Positions 10,082 through 20,596 of a stretch of DNA of 64,000 nt are shown here, piece by piece. Below the pieces are notes generated by a model. That model was not told the DNA's origin, did not search any database, and was given only the letters and a program-made list of their open reading frames with translations. The DNA is from Triticum aestivum. Its lineage: Eukaryota > Streptophyta > Magnoliopsida > Poales > Poaceae. The position numbers and the translations under genes are program-made. The stretch lies in NCBI RefSeq assembly GCF_018294505.1, contig NC_057802.1, positions 554,504,712 through 554,568,711 on the forward strand. The letters run 5' to 3'. How positions within the stretch are numbered: position 1 is the stretch's first letter; the number at the start of each line of letters is the position of its first letter.

Positions 10082-11410
10082 GGATCAGAATGAAAATTTG
10101 GCAAAAAATCAGAGGAGATCCTCACCTTGTTGGATGAGCTCATCCTTCAATAGCACCTCAAGGCCACGGCCTGGGAGGTGGGGAGGGGGAATAAGGTGCC
10201 TTCTGCCGCAGTGTGGCATCAACCGTAGTTGTGCAGCACTTGCTGGAGTAGTGCGTTGGACGAATCCCGATGGAGCAGCTGCAGGAGACCATGAGAATGA
10301 GGGGCGGCACCAGAGGGAGGAGCAGCCAGGGAGATTTGCCCCTACCCGCCAGCCATGTAGCCTAGCTGGACAGAGCATCATCGAGGACCAGGCCAGATGG
10401 GACCAGTGGCGACGGCTTGCTGGAGGAACCCTGGTGCTGCAGGCAGGGGATCGAGGTAGAGGGAAAGGGGAGAGGAGATGCAAGCGGGCAGGGCAATGAA
10501 CGCTTGCGTGTTTGTTTTTACTTGAGGGTAAGGTGTGACGCGGGCGTCACCAATTGCATTTTGAGTGTAATATAGGCAGACAACAAAGTCATTTCACTAT
10601 TCCCCTTCCCTTCAATTTTTAGTGAGGTTCTACCCGAAACACCCCCCTCCAAAGCGAAATTAGTTAAGCCCAAGCCCATAACTCAAAAATGACTTCTTTA
10701 CATCTTTTATGGCTTACTTTGACAATATGCCCTGAAAAGGCGGAATAGAACTGGCCCTTAACCTGCAATTCAATTGTGCGTGCAATGATGAATCACTCCT
10801 GCCTGCTATAGTGTACATTTAGGCATCATCATACATGACATAAACTAATACATGTGCATTCCATTGTAGAATCTGGAATATGCAATGTTTATGTTAGTTC
10901 ATACGTTGCACATGATGTTTAAATGCCCCTGAAATCTGGTCAGTCAAGTGATGGTCTTTAAGCCTCCTTCTTTGCTTCTTTTCTTGATATGTAAGATTTG
11001 CTCACACGTCTGTTCAATTGCTTGTTTGCATCAGCCATCCATACTAGGACTGTTTGCTTTGATTACTTGCTGTTTTTGACCTAACACTATAACAGAGCTT
11101 GTCAACGATTTAAATAGTAAGGGCTGTTGTAGTGGGGCCTTTTCTAACTCATAGGTGACATAAAGGTTTGGCTGTACACTAAAGTAGGCTCTCCAAGAGT
11201 ACCTGGAGATCCAGTTCGAAGTTATGCCTAGTTTTTACATTGTGCACACATAGTAAATGCTCATTTCATTTTGTGCAAGTGCAAGAGATGCGGCATGTTT
11301 CATTATGTGGTGTTGTTTTGTTATAGTCTCATCCTTTTGTGTTCACAGACTGGAAAGTATGCATATTTATCTTCCAAGGAGACGAGTAACTAGTTTGTGT
11401 CACCTTGCAG
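10082..11410. other. Intron-like and unassigned sequence
   Basis: A GC-rich block (10100-10500) is open on both strands. On the minus strand it could be a first exon with a GT donor near 10128, but no downstream exon or domain supports it. From 10560 onward the sequence is T-rich and intron-like. I see no separate gene. Confidence 0.3.
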
Positions 11411-12714
11411 AGGGGGTGCAATGAAGATAAGATTGAGGATTTCCAAGTACAAGATTTTAGGAAGGAGCCTTGCAAGAGAAGTAGGAGCTGCGCTGAGCCT
11501 CTTCAACCTGTTAAGGTAAGTCACTGTATCCAACTCAATAGTTCAATTCCTTGTTTGTTTCAGGCATAGTTAATTTGATCTTTTCAATTGCTTTATTTGT
11601 CCTCAGTTAATGAGATGCCCAAAGAATGATGCCTGATGTTGGGTACTTGTATAACTATTAGTTGACATAATTAAAGGCCTTACCATTTAATTACTCTGCT
11701 GAAGTGTGCCTGAAGCTTTGAAGTCTATTAACCAACTATTATTGAATGAGGCTCACAATCTAGTTTATACTAGGCTAATGATTGCATAGTTTTGCTTGCT
11801 GTAGTATGTTTGTATGAAATCCCCTGCTGTTCATTATGCTCCCTAAGACTTTAATTGAGCTACAGAATGGCCAACTGCTTGCTTACTTCTACGCAACGTG
11901 CTGTCTAAATTTGTAACTTGTCTGTGTTTTGGATTGGGCCCCAACATCATGCTCCTCTGGTGAGCTAAGAGAGATTTCTGTATGCAGGCTGCACAGACTA
12001 CCTTTTTTATAATTTTTAAAATATCACCTGCTTATGCTTCATGACGTGTAACATTATTGTCAGTCCTGTTTGCCATGTACAAAATAGTCTGTCTTGCTCG
12101 CTTCACTGTTGTAACTATATTTTTGCCCTAGTCATGTGCACTTACAGAAATATTCCAGGATAAAGTGACATCAACACAAAGATCTGCAAGCAGTGCGGCA
12201 TGGCCGTTACTGAATGATTATGGATTGGAATTGGAATGTGCTGATGTTCTCGAGCATCAACTAGAGGTGGCAAGACAACGTGTACATGATTCTAAACGTA
12301 CAATCAACAAGTTGAGACTGGACATGCAGGTATTAGATGCAGGAGTCAAAAAATGAAACAAGACACTGAGGTAACAACTAAGGAATTGGAGATTTTGCAG
12401 ACTGAAATTTCTGCTATATAAATCCGGCCAATCCTATTTTCTGAAGAGATTACAGTTCAAATGGTAAGTTATGTTGATGCGCGTCCATGATGTATGAGCT
12501 GTATTTGCTCAGTGTATGTAATTTGTTGTTTGTGTATGCTTTATTATCACTGGTGCCGAACCATAATGCCCAATGGGTATAATCGGCTGTAATTTCTTTA
12601 TTGTATAGTGTAGGATTATTCTACGTTTCTATGCCTTAGTCTCTTTATTGTATAGTGTATGTTTTTTAGAGATGATAGTATAGAGTAGGATAATTCTTTG
12701 AATATACTATATTG

Positions 12715-14054
12715 TTCAAACGGGGGCCAACTCGCCCAAACGTTGTAGTGACCATGGCCCTCCATAGGCCGTACGTTCCATGGGCCATCTACGGGACGGA
12801 CAATCCCTGGCCTTCTATGGACGTCGTCGTGGGCCTTCTATGGGCTGTCGGATCCATGGGCCTTCTATCGGCTGTCGGATCCATGGGCCTTCCATGGGCC
12901 AGCGGATCCATGGGCCTTCTATGGGTCGTCGGGTCAATGGGCCTTCTGTGGGCCGTCGGGTCAATGGGCCTTCTATGGGCCGTCTCATCTATGGGCTTTG
13001 TACGGGCCGTATAAGGGGCCGTAAACGGGCTAGAGTGGAAATCGTACGTTTTATGGGCTGACCATAACAGGCCGTTAAACGGCCGTATTTGATGATGCTA
13101 TGAAAATGGCCCAACAGATTAACCGGCCACAAACGGGCCGACTGTATCCACGGGCAGAATTTGGCCCACAAGCAGAAAAGGCCTGTAACGGGCCGTAAGT
13201 AAACGAATGCTGGAAATGAGCCCAATAATAACTGGGCCCTGAGAAGGCCGAAAGATAACATGGGCTGGAAATGGCCCAACGGTATAATGGGCCGTTAATG
13301 GGTATACAGTGATACAATGTTCATCACGGGCCAGTTTTACCACGGGCCATTAACGGGCCGAGGCTTACTAAGGGCCTCAGATGGGCCAAAATACGTCATG
13401 GGCCATACATGGGCCGGAAGTTAAAACGGGCTGGAATTATATTGGACGGCCCAGATGACGCTACTGGGCCTAATTCGGATAGGTCGTAAACGGGCCCTGG
13501 GTTAGAGGGCTGTAAATGGGCTATATGCGAACAGGTCATTAATTGGCTTGCCGTGGGCCGGCCCGCCACCTTTTGACCAAGTCAAACGGGCCGGCCTTTT
13601 CATAGGAATGGGTCTCTGTTGGGCCGTGCCACGTGTCGATGTATCATAGGCGCTTTGGGTCCAATGAGTGGATGACATCTGTCCCAACGGTGAGCCGACA
13701 CGTGTTTCCTGTAGCCAATGATGATTTTACACGTGGGAAATCCCCATTGGTCGGGGCTGTTAACGGGTTATCGGATCCAAAACCGGACCCGATAGCTTAA
13801 CGGCGTTCCGTTACGGTGCATGCCATGTGTCGGTCACCCTTTACGAAAGCACTTCTGTGACGCGCGATTTATCGTCATGGAAGTGGACACTTTCGTGAAG
13901 ATAATTTTGGTAATGTCATGGAACACTTCTACGACAGCACAAGTATGACTATCTTGATTCTGTCATAAATTTGTCATGAATGTACATGCATGACAAAAAA
14001 CGCGACCTACTATGACAAACACGTATCATCACAGAAGTGTATTTTTTTGTAGTG
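12715..14054 (-). mobile_element. CACTA element terminus (end A)
   Basis: The terminus lies at 14054 and reads on the minus strand CACTACAAAAAAATACAC. Behind it, in order, are a unique subterminal zone (13560-14040) and a dense array of gggcc-containing motifs in both orientations (12740-13560), typical of CACTA subterminal repeats. The element at 62812 has the same terminus and array in the opposite orientation. Its other end was not found, so this is probably a truncated copy. Confidence 0.75.
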
Positions 14055-14139
14055 AAAGTGTCGTACACTTTTCTCCTCTCCTCTATGTGTGTGTGTGTTC
14101 CTTGGATGGGGTTGGCTGAGTAAATCTTACAAACTTAAA

Positions 14140-14454
14140 GAATAAAGTGCATTTTTTGTCTCTTAACTTATTGTGAAGTGTGGATTTTGTCCCTGAACTT
14201 TTTTTGGTGTAATCTTCGTCCCTCAACTCTTAATACCAGGTATAGTTATTTCTGACAGCGGAAACCATCTAGTGGTCATGTTTTGGTCAAACCATGTCAC
14301 AAGGCAAAAACCAGGTTTGACCGAGGAATACCATTGTCGGGGACAAACAATAACTGATACTAAGAGTTGAGGGGTGAAAGTTGCGCGAATAAAAAGTTAA
14401 AGGACGAAAGCCACACTTCATGACAACTTTAGGAACGAGAAATGCACTTTACTC
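14140..14454. mobile_element. Foldback MITE with ~95-bp terminal inverted repeats
   Basis: The left arm (aataaagtgcattttttgtc...) and right arm (...gaaatgcactttact) are inverted over about 95 bases each. The flanking aacttaaa at 14132-14139 and 14455-14462 gives an 8-9 bp target duplication, suggesting a Mutator- or hAT-type origin. It has no coding capacity. Confidence 0.75.
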
Positions 14455-14490
14455 AACTTAAAATGGCTCAAGCCGTATTAATGGACATAT

Positions 14491-14523
14491 AGCGGGCGCA
14501 ATGAAGCGCGCCTTACCTTCTAG
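14491..14523 (+). mobile_element. Helitron-like 3' terminus
   Basis: A short hairpin (gggcgcaatgaagcgcgcc) is followed eight bases later by CTAG (14520-14523) and then T, the usual layout of a Helitron 3' end. The matching 5' end is not visible and may have been removed when the CACTA element arrived on the left. Confidence 0.45.
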
Positions 14524-15278
14524 TACATATACACGTATATGTGATGGTAAGCCAACGTTATGCACATGACTCGGTTGCGAGTGCATCGAACTGGCTGAGG
14601 TTGTCGGGGCAACCGCAGTGAGTACGAGTTGCAAGTTGTTGCTACTATTTTCTCAAAAATCTATACCTACTAATAAAGAAAGTCGATATTCTTAGTCCAT
14701 CTGCATTTTTGCAGAAACCCCCTTGTTGTTTTGAAGAATTAACCTCAATCCAACGCAGCCCAACTACAATGGCGACCATGCCTACGTGGGAGAGGAGGGG
14801 AAAAAAAATAAACACTGACGTGTGGGATCAACCTCCCGACTTCACATCCAGTTCGGAAGGCAACATCCAACTTAGCTAGCACTTGATTTTGTGCAAAATA
14901 TATGATTCATTTGTCTATTAGTCCCACATCGCTGCCTTGCACCCTTATGCATCAATTTATACACATCTACGATCTAAAATCAGTAAGCCTCTTATGAATT
15001 TATAGTGAGAGGATAAAGAATAGGTTCCAGTTAAGCACTAATATTAAGAGGGAACAAATTAACTTCGTTCTCCTATAGGAGAGAGAAGATGATAAATGAA
15101 GTAGAAGCCCGTTCACGTACAACCCACTATGAAACTATGGGCAATGGGAGGAAAAAGGATATGTGTATGATAGAGAGAAGAGGAAAAAGAAAGATATCAA
15201 AACTGTGTGTAAGAAGAGGAAAAAGAAAGAGATCGTCAAAGATGAGAAAACCTAATGCACGTATATAAGCGTCCAGCC
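14524..15278. other. No gene seen
   Basis: Low-copy-looking sequence with purine-rich stretches (gagaagaggaaaaagaaag, near 15176-15230). No reading frame or element end could be supported. Confidence 0.35.
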
Positions 15279-15297
15279 AACATGAGCTACCTCCCCC

Positions 15298-15335
<38 letters not shown>

Positions 15336-15347
15336 ATGAGCTACCTC
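15279..15347 (+). mobile_element. Poly(A) micro-retroposon with 15-bp target duplication
   Basis: The sequence aacatgagctacctc occurs at 15279-15293 and again at 15333-15347. Between the copies there is only ccccgc followed by a run of over 30 A. This is the footprint of target-primed reverse transcription that copied little more than a poly(A) tail. The same CCCCGC(A)n core recurs at 20569 and 35953. Confidence 0.8.
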
Positions 15348-15420
15348 ATGCCCTCACATGCGGATCAATCTACGGACTCCTTGTTTGTTGCTTAATAAAG
15401 CCGCTCCAAGGCCGAAGCGA

Positions 15421-15531
15421 ACAAGGGTATATCGAAGCTTGCAACATGTCAACTACTTCGAGCAGTTTGATGACACCGCAAAGGCCATCATCGTCGTTGA
15501 CAAGCACACCTGATCCGACGGCTACGGATTT
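15421..15531 (+). pseudogene. RRM (RNA-binding) gene fragment
   Basis: The frame from 15445 reads HVNYFEQFDDTAKAIIVVDK, then HT, an in-frame TGA (15511-15513), and SDGYGF. This fits the middle of an RNA recognition motif, from the F-E-Q-F helix through the start of RNP1 (usually G-[FY]-G-F). The fragment ends in a good donor, tttGTAAGT. The start of the domain and the rest of the gene are missing. It is best seen as a captured or degraded fragment of a plant RRM protein, not a working gene. Confidence 0.5.
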
Positions 15532-15781
15532 GTAAGTTCAATTCTCACAGATAGATGAGTCAACCTATTAGAGGGCCTGGATCCATGTTTATTGCGCTAA
15601 GGATATTTTTTTCTCTCCAGTTACAAAGCATGGACACATTTGCTTGTAAAAGTACTGTTACGTTACGTACATACAAAATTAAAGGCTTGCATCAACCGAG
15701 CCAGTGAGTTGTTTGTCATTGATGGTGCTAGAAAAAATATGTTTGTATTAAATGGGAACTGTTTTTTGGCGGTGCATGCTT
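15532..15781. other. No gene seen
   Basis: AT-rich sequence after the RRM fragment, possibly remains of its intron. No further RRM exon (RNP1 end or C-terminal helix) could be read. Confidence 0.3.
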
Positions 15782-15935
15782 CTCACTCCGTTTCTAAATA
15801 TAAGTCTTTTTGAAGATTTCAATATGGACTACATACGAAGCAAAATGATTTAATATACACTTTGAAATATGTCTATATACATCTGTATATTGTCTATATT
15901 GAAATCTCTAAAAGGACTTATATTTAGGAACGAAG
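15782..15935. mobile_element. Degraded Stowaway-like MITE
   Basis: The left end ctcactccgtttctaaatat and right end atatttaggaacgaag are inverted, but the right terminal ggagggag is eroded. The inner palindrome (gaagatttcaatatgg..atattgaaatctct) is clear. Confidence 0.7.
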
Positions 15936-16398
15936 TATAAGATATTAGTGTGTAGTCCTTGCATTAAGCTGTAATCTCTCTTTTTTCCTAGGTGAAATTG
16001 GCCGTCTAATATATATTTTTTTTGGTAAACTTCATCCTCCTTTATTCAATCTTCACAAGGGTTGTGTCGTTTATGATCAAAGGTATCACTTCAACAGGAG
16101 GTGATTTCAAGTGGCGTCTAACTTATACTTTGATGATGTCAACAGAATCAGGAACAAGTGACCGGTCCCTAAAAAAACAAGCGGCAGGTATTTCCCGCAA
16201 GAAAAAGGCTGCTACAAAGAGTGCACGTCTTGTACGAGAGTCCATCCGGTGGCCGACTCCGTTGTCCAGTCGAATTCCCTTTGCTCACGCAACTTAATTA
16301 ACGAGGCATCCGGTCCAAAAACCCTCAGCCTTGCAGGAGACGATCCATCGTCCATTACATATATAGTCGCCTCAAACTCAAATACAAACGTGGTTGTC

Positions 16399-17670
16399 AT
16401 GGCACTACGACAACGTCGACCAAGAAACGCGTGCACGCCGATGGCATGCACGCTTCCAGTGGACCTCATGCTCGAGATCGTGGCACGCTCCAACCTCTCC
16501 ACTCTTGTCCATTGCGCCGCCACCAACAAAGCCCTCCGGCGCGAGATCCTCAGCCCACCGTTTATCCGCCGCGTCAGTCAACAAGGTGGCGTCGTGCCTC
16601 CTCGCATCCACGCCTACCTTCGCACCGATGTGGACTTGGAGGCCTCCCTGCCACCCCTCTCCCTGGCCAGCCCGGCCACGCCTGCCGCCGCGGCCTTCTT
16701 CGAGGACCATCTATCTCCTTTCGTGACACGCAACGCCGCTGACCTCCTTGCTGGATACCGCCCCGTGACGTCGCGTGGCGGCCTCGTCCTTCTACGCCGA
16801 CGCAATATCTATAGACGCATGAAGTCTATGAACTGCTCCAACCTGTGCGTGTATGACCTCATTACCGGTCACCGAACCTTCTTTGTTGATCCGCCGAAAA
16901 TCTCCATATGGTGGCACGCGTGCGTTCTACTCGCCGCCCCCGACAACATTGGCTGCTTCTTCCGTCTATTGGTAGCCAAGGTGGACAACCGCTATGCCGA
17001 CAATGGATGCAGCAGAAGAGTCCAGATCGCCACACCATCTTAAGTCGGTGGCGCAAGTTGGGGACCTGTCATGAAATATTTCCACATTGGCCTCCCATCA
17101 GAGGGTCTCCAGTACAACCGGGATGCCAACGTCGTCAACGGTGGCGTCATCCACTTCCCCATGTTAACCTACAACAACGAAATGATCCTCACCTATAACG
17201 TCCACACGGAAAAGGTGGGCACCGTAAAGCTCCCACATATCAATAGCAAAGCAAGCCAGCGGCACCTAGGGACATCGCCAGATGGGATGTTGCGGTTGCT
17301 CATCGCCGACGGGTTCAAGATATCAGTGTGGTTACAACTCATAGGTGGTGATTGGACACTCGAAACCGTTATCGATACGGAGAAAAAGTTGCGGTCACCG
17401 GATCCTCACATCCCTTCCAGCCATGCGATGATTGAGTTCATGGACGAACCCGGAGAGAAAAGCGGTCCTGTCCTCCTTCGAATACGCCATCCTGACATGT
17501 GGCTTCATGATGACGAGCTACCAATCATGGACGTTGGGGACGGAGGTCCGCTCATCAACTTTGACTTGGGCACAAAGGAGATGCATAGGCAAAGCCCGGT
17601 CTCATCGCTAGCCGTGTTGTTGGAGATTGACATGGTATCTCACCTACAAAGCATGAGAATATTTTCATAG
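16399..17670 (+). pseudogene. F-box-like gene broken by one in-frame stop
   Basis: From the ATG at 16399 the frame gives MALRQRRPRNACTPMACTLP, then an F-box-like segment, VDLMLEIVARSNLSTLVHCA (about residues 18-60). A domain rich in beta-strand-like stretches follows, of the kind attached to many grass F-box proteins. A TAA at 17041-17043 (codon 215) interrupts it. The same frame then continues without another stop through VGGASWGPVMKYFHIGLPSE to a TAG at 17668-17670, giving 424 codons in all. One C-to-A change (TCA to TAA) would explain the break. F-box proteins are substrate adaptors of SCF ubiquitin ligases; the target cannot be inferred. It is single-exon, as is common in this family. Truncated translation, readthrough or a sequencing error remain possible. 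Confidence 0.65.
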
Positions 17671-17699
17671 GTAGCTAGTATGTAATGATTGTTTTTGTT

Positions 17700-18180
17700 T
17701 GTAAAAAATGGTTCAAATAAGAGAAAAAAATTTATGTATCAGAAAAAATAGAAAACTATAAGTGATTTAAATAATACTATAAAGTTGAGTTTAACATAGG
17801 GAAAAATTGTATTGAGAAAAAAGAAAAACATATGTACATACTAAATTAAGATCTTCGTCAGATATTTGAAAATATTATTATGTAAAAGTTATATTTTTAA
17901 ATTTCATAAAGTTCAAAGGTTTAGATAAAATTTTCATAATGTATAATTATATATTCATGCGTATGAAATAAAATGTCTGTGCATATTTAAAAAATGATTT
18001 TTATAAAATATGAATTATCAAAATTGTTGTTTTTAGAGGTCATATATTTGAATGATTTTCATACTTTCGAATATATGTTATTATAATGTGAAAAAATGTT
18101 AAAAGCGAAACATTAAACGAAACAATGATATAAAAAGGGAAAAAGGAAAGAAAAAGTGTAAAATAATGACCAGGAAGTGT
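17700..18180. repeat. AT-rich diverged repeat, copy 1
   Basis: Aligns in the same orientation with 19945-20400. Shared anchors in order are aataagagaaaaa, atttcataaagttcaaa, gaaataaaatgt, tatttaaaaaa, cattttcatac-like and gaaaaaatgt.aaagc. Identity is moderate, so this is an old duplication. Nothing in it is coding. Confidence 0.6.
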
Positions 18181-18439
18181 CACCTATGCAGTGAATGGGT
18201 GGAGATGAATGGAGGCTAATCAAGGCCTAAAGGATGGTTTCAACCGCATCCAGCCCATTCCATCAATGGATTTCTATTGGGTCCATTGACCCACGTGCAA
18301 CGCCATGGGCTCTGCGACACTTGAAATAACTCCCGCGTGGCTCTCCAAAGAGACCTATTTGATGCTCAATATGTCTTAGGCAGTCAATTGTGGCATTTCC
18401 TTTTTTTGTTGCAAGGCAGCAAGGGTGCGAGTTTTTTGG
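18181..18439. other. No gene seen
   Basis: Mixed-composition sequence between the AT-rich repeat and the retroposon. A short run, ggatgg..catccagcccattcc, may be the edge of an unidentified element. Confidence 0.3.
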
Positions 18440-19030
18440 GGGGAAGATGATCATATTTATTATAAAAGTTTATCAGCAGTACAAAACATCTTAAATATAA
18501 TAAAATTACATTGTGATTCTGAGATCACCGAACGATCACTACTGCCACCACCACAACGTGCCGCCGACGCGCCGTTGTTGCCGCACTTGTATCAGAGCAG
18601 ACTTGACCTTATTGATGATAGCCGAAAAGTCTTTCTGCATGTGCCCCTAAGGACCAGCGTCCTACACCGCAGTTGTTGTCGTTGAACCCTTGCATAGATC
18701 GAAAGGACCTGACACCAAATCTCGTCACATGATGAGAAATCTAACCACATCGCCCCAAGAATACGACAATAATCCACGCCAGAGTTCCATCGACTATGTC
18801 CAGATGGACAAACTCGAGGAGGGTCGCAACCCGGAAGATAAACTCAAAGAAGAAGCACTGCCATCCGTCCGAGCACCGCACCTGCGAGGACTAAAAAACA
18901 CTAATCGGAGCGAAGGCACCGAGATTGCTCTCTCCGCCACTGGCCGCCGGAGCAGCAGGCAGAGAGGAGACGGATCCACGAGCTCTCCGTTGAAGCCTGG
19001 AGGGGAGTTTGCCTTGGCCACGTAGGGTTA
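18440..19030 (-). mobile_element. Non-LTR-derived retroposon (diverged)
   Basis: Read on the minus strand, a GC-rich 5' half leads to a T-rich tail containing gtaattttattatattt..gtactgctgat. This resembles the 3' part of the element at 42836-43450 (gtaatttttattatttctgatgttcattgtactgcc). No ORF with LINE motifs is present. It is probably a non-autonomous or LINE-derived copy, strongly diverged. Confidence 0.45.
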
Positions 19031-19944
19031 GGGGAGAAAAAGCGAGAGCAACATTTTTTTTATTTCATGCTTATAAGATCAAATAGAGTGTTTCTCGTAG
19101 AAAATACACACCCCACGCTTCCTTTGTTCGGGATATGGAGATGTACGCACAGCACACATCCAAGGGATTTTAGGAAGGTTTAGATAGTTTTTTTGTTCAT
19201 TCTTAGGTTTTATTCTGCTGCGGGTTTCTCTGGTTATGTTCGGGTTTTTCCCTGTTAACATTTTTTGTTTCAACTTTTCTTCAGTTTTTTAGATTCAGGG
19301 ATATTCTTAAACTTTATGAATATTTTCAATTTTGTTAACATTCATGAATACTTTTAAAAAATTATTATTCTTTTCTAATCCGTGTTTAATTTTCAAAATT
19401 CGTAAAAAAAAATCAAACACATGAACATTTTAAATACTTTGTTGAATTTTAAAATTTTGTGATGCTTTTTGAATTTACTATGTATTCTGAATTTAGGAAC
19501 ATTTTTTGAAATTCATGAACAATTTTCAAACTCATGCTTTTTTTGAATTTGCAAATCCTCAAATAATGGTTGATTTCCCAAAAAGATATTTAACTTTTGA
19601 AAACGAGAACTGGTTTTTATTCGTGCGAGATGGTGGGTTTCTTTTCAGCAGCGAGCAACAGAAAAAAAAAAGATGTCAATCAAAGAACGAGCGAGAGCAG
19701 CGACCGAAGAAGCTAGCAGGCCTTCAAAATGCAACCCAGAACTAGCACACCAAGCTTGTGGTGGCATTTAGACGCTGCGGGCGTTAAATAGGAGCTGCCA
19801 TCACCACACACACACGACACTGTGCCAGCGCATTTGATTTGTAAACTTCTTATTTTTATTTTGTCGAGAACACATAGGAGTTTCCTCAAAATCTTCTAAA
19901 AAAAGAGTTTCGGAAAAAAATATAATAATTTTGTTTGTAAGAAA
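19031..19944. other. AT-rich sequence, no gene seen
   Basis: Many degenerate repeats of gaatttgtgaac/attcatgaacatttt type occur from 19300 to 19560. They are typical of decayed repetitive DNA. No coding signal. Confidence 0.4.
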
Positions 19945-20400
19945 GGTATTAAATAAGAGAAAAATCGTATATTTTTGGAAAAGTAGAAAGCTATATTTTC
20001 TTAAGGGGTTTAGATAGTACTGTCCAAAAATGAGTTAGCCAGATGGAAAAAAATATATTTAAAAAATAAAAATATTTATACATATGAAATTCATCACATA
20101 TTGGAAAATATTCTTAGTAAAACATTGTATTTTGTATTTCGTAAAGTTCAAATGTGAAATGAAATGTTCATACATGTGTGAGTATTTGTTCACATGAATG
20201 AAATAAAATGTTCATCGCCTATTTAAAAAAGGATCTTTAAAAAAATGTGTCATCAAAATTCATGTCCGTTTAAGTTCATATATTTTAATGACGTTCATAC
20301 ACGTTTAAAAAAATGTTATGATAGTGCGAAAAAATGTGAAAAGCAAAACAGAAGACGGAAAAATGAGACAAAAAGGAAAAAAGAAAACAAAATGTCGAAA
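19945..20400. repeat. AT-rich diverged repeat, copy 2
   Basis: This is the direct partner of 17700-18180. The two copies bracket about 1.8 kb that includes the retroposon at 18440-19030. They could be long terminal repeats of an eroded element or an ordinary segmental duplication. No primer-binding site or clean ends were seen. Confidence 0.6.
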
Positions 20401-20551
20401 AAAAGACGCATAGTAGGTGAAAGAATAATATTAAACGCATAATATATAGCACGTCAAGCAACATGTGTCATAGAAAAAAAATAGACATCGAATAGTGTCT
20501 ATCTCAAAGCAAAAACTGCATCTCGTATTCCCATATCAATCTCGTTCAGTT

Positions 20552-20596
20552 AAGTTATCTTTAGTGAACCCCGCAAAAAAAGTTATCTTTAGTGAA
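20552..20596 (+). mobile_element. Poly(A) micro-retroposon with 17-bp target duplication
   Basis: aagttatctttagtgaa is present at 20552-20568 and 20580-20596, flanking only ccccgcaaaaa (20569-20579). This matches the pattern at 15279-15347 and 35936-35985. Confidence 0.8.

Larger units (their letters stand above)
7380..12356 (+). pseudogene. Multi-exon gene-like remnant, unknown product
   Basis: I do not recognise the product. A GC-rich 5' region with a typical plant gene leader (cgaaaccctag near 7505) leads into degenerate repeats of ccggagccgcttcgcc (7700-8150). Exon-like segments with GT/AG borders follow: 8945-9020 (HNEKVQDVCGNFMEHRKKRR), 11411-11515 and 12132-12329. The last two are both in phase 0 and join into one open frame through FQVQDFRKEPCKRSRSC and a helical, coiled-coil-like stretch (LEHQLEVARQRVHDSKRTIN), ending at 12356. 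A further coiled-coil reading (KQDTEVTTKELEILQTEISA) continues in another frame, suggesting a one-base indel. A MITE and a minisatellite interrupt the locus, and earlier exon phases do not join. It is probably a decayed or transposon-borne gene. Confidence 0.35.

Noticed and set aside
10080..10499. Opposite-strand frames of about 125-139 residues
   Set aside because: The block is GC-rich and open in several frames on both strands. A possible minus-strand donor exists but no second exon or domain.
12712..13061. Two overlapping plus-strand frames with repeated GLLWAVGSMG- and GPSMGRR-like units
   Set aside because: They lie in the CACTA subterminal array of gggccttctatgggc repeats. The periodic peptides are translations of DNA repeats in two frames.
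18300..18440. Possible tRNA or small RNA gene
   Set aside because: I found no cloverleaf with paired acceptor stem here or elsewhere. The only tRNA-like sequence seen is the decayed SINE head near 41600.
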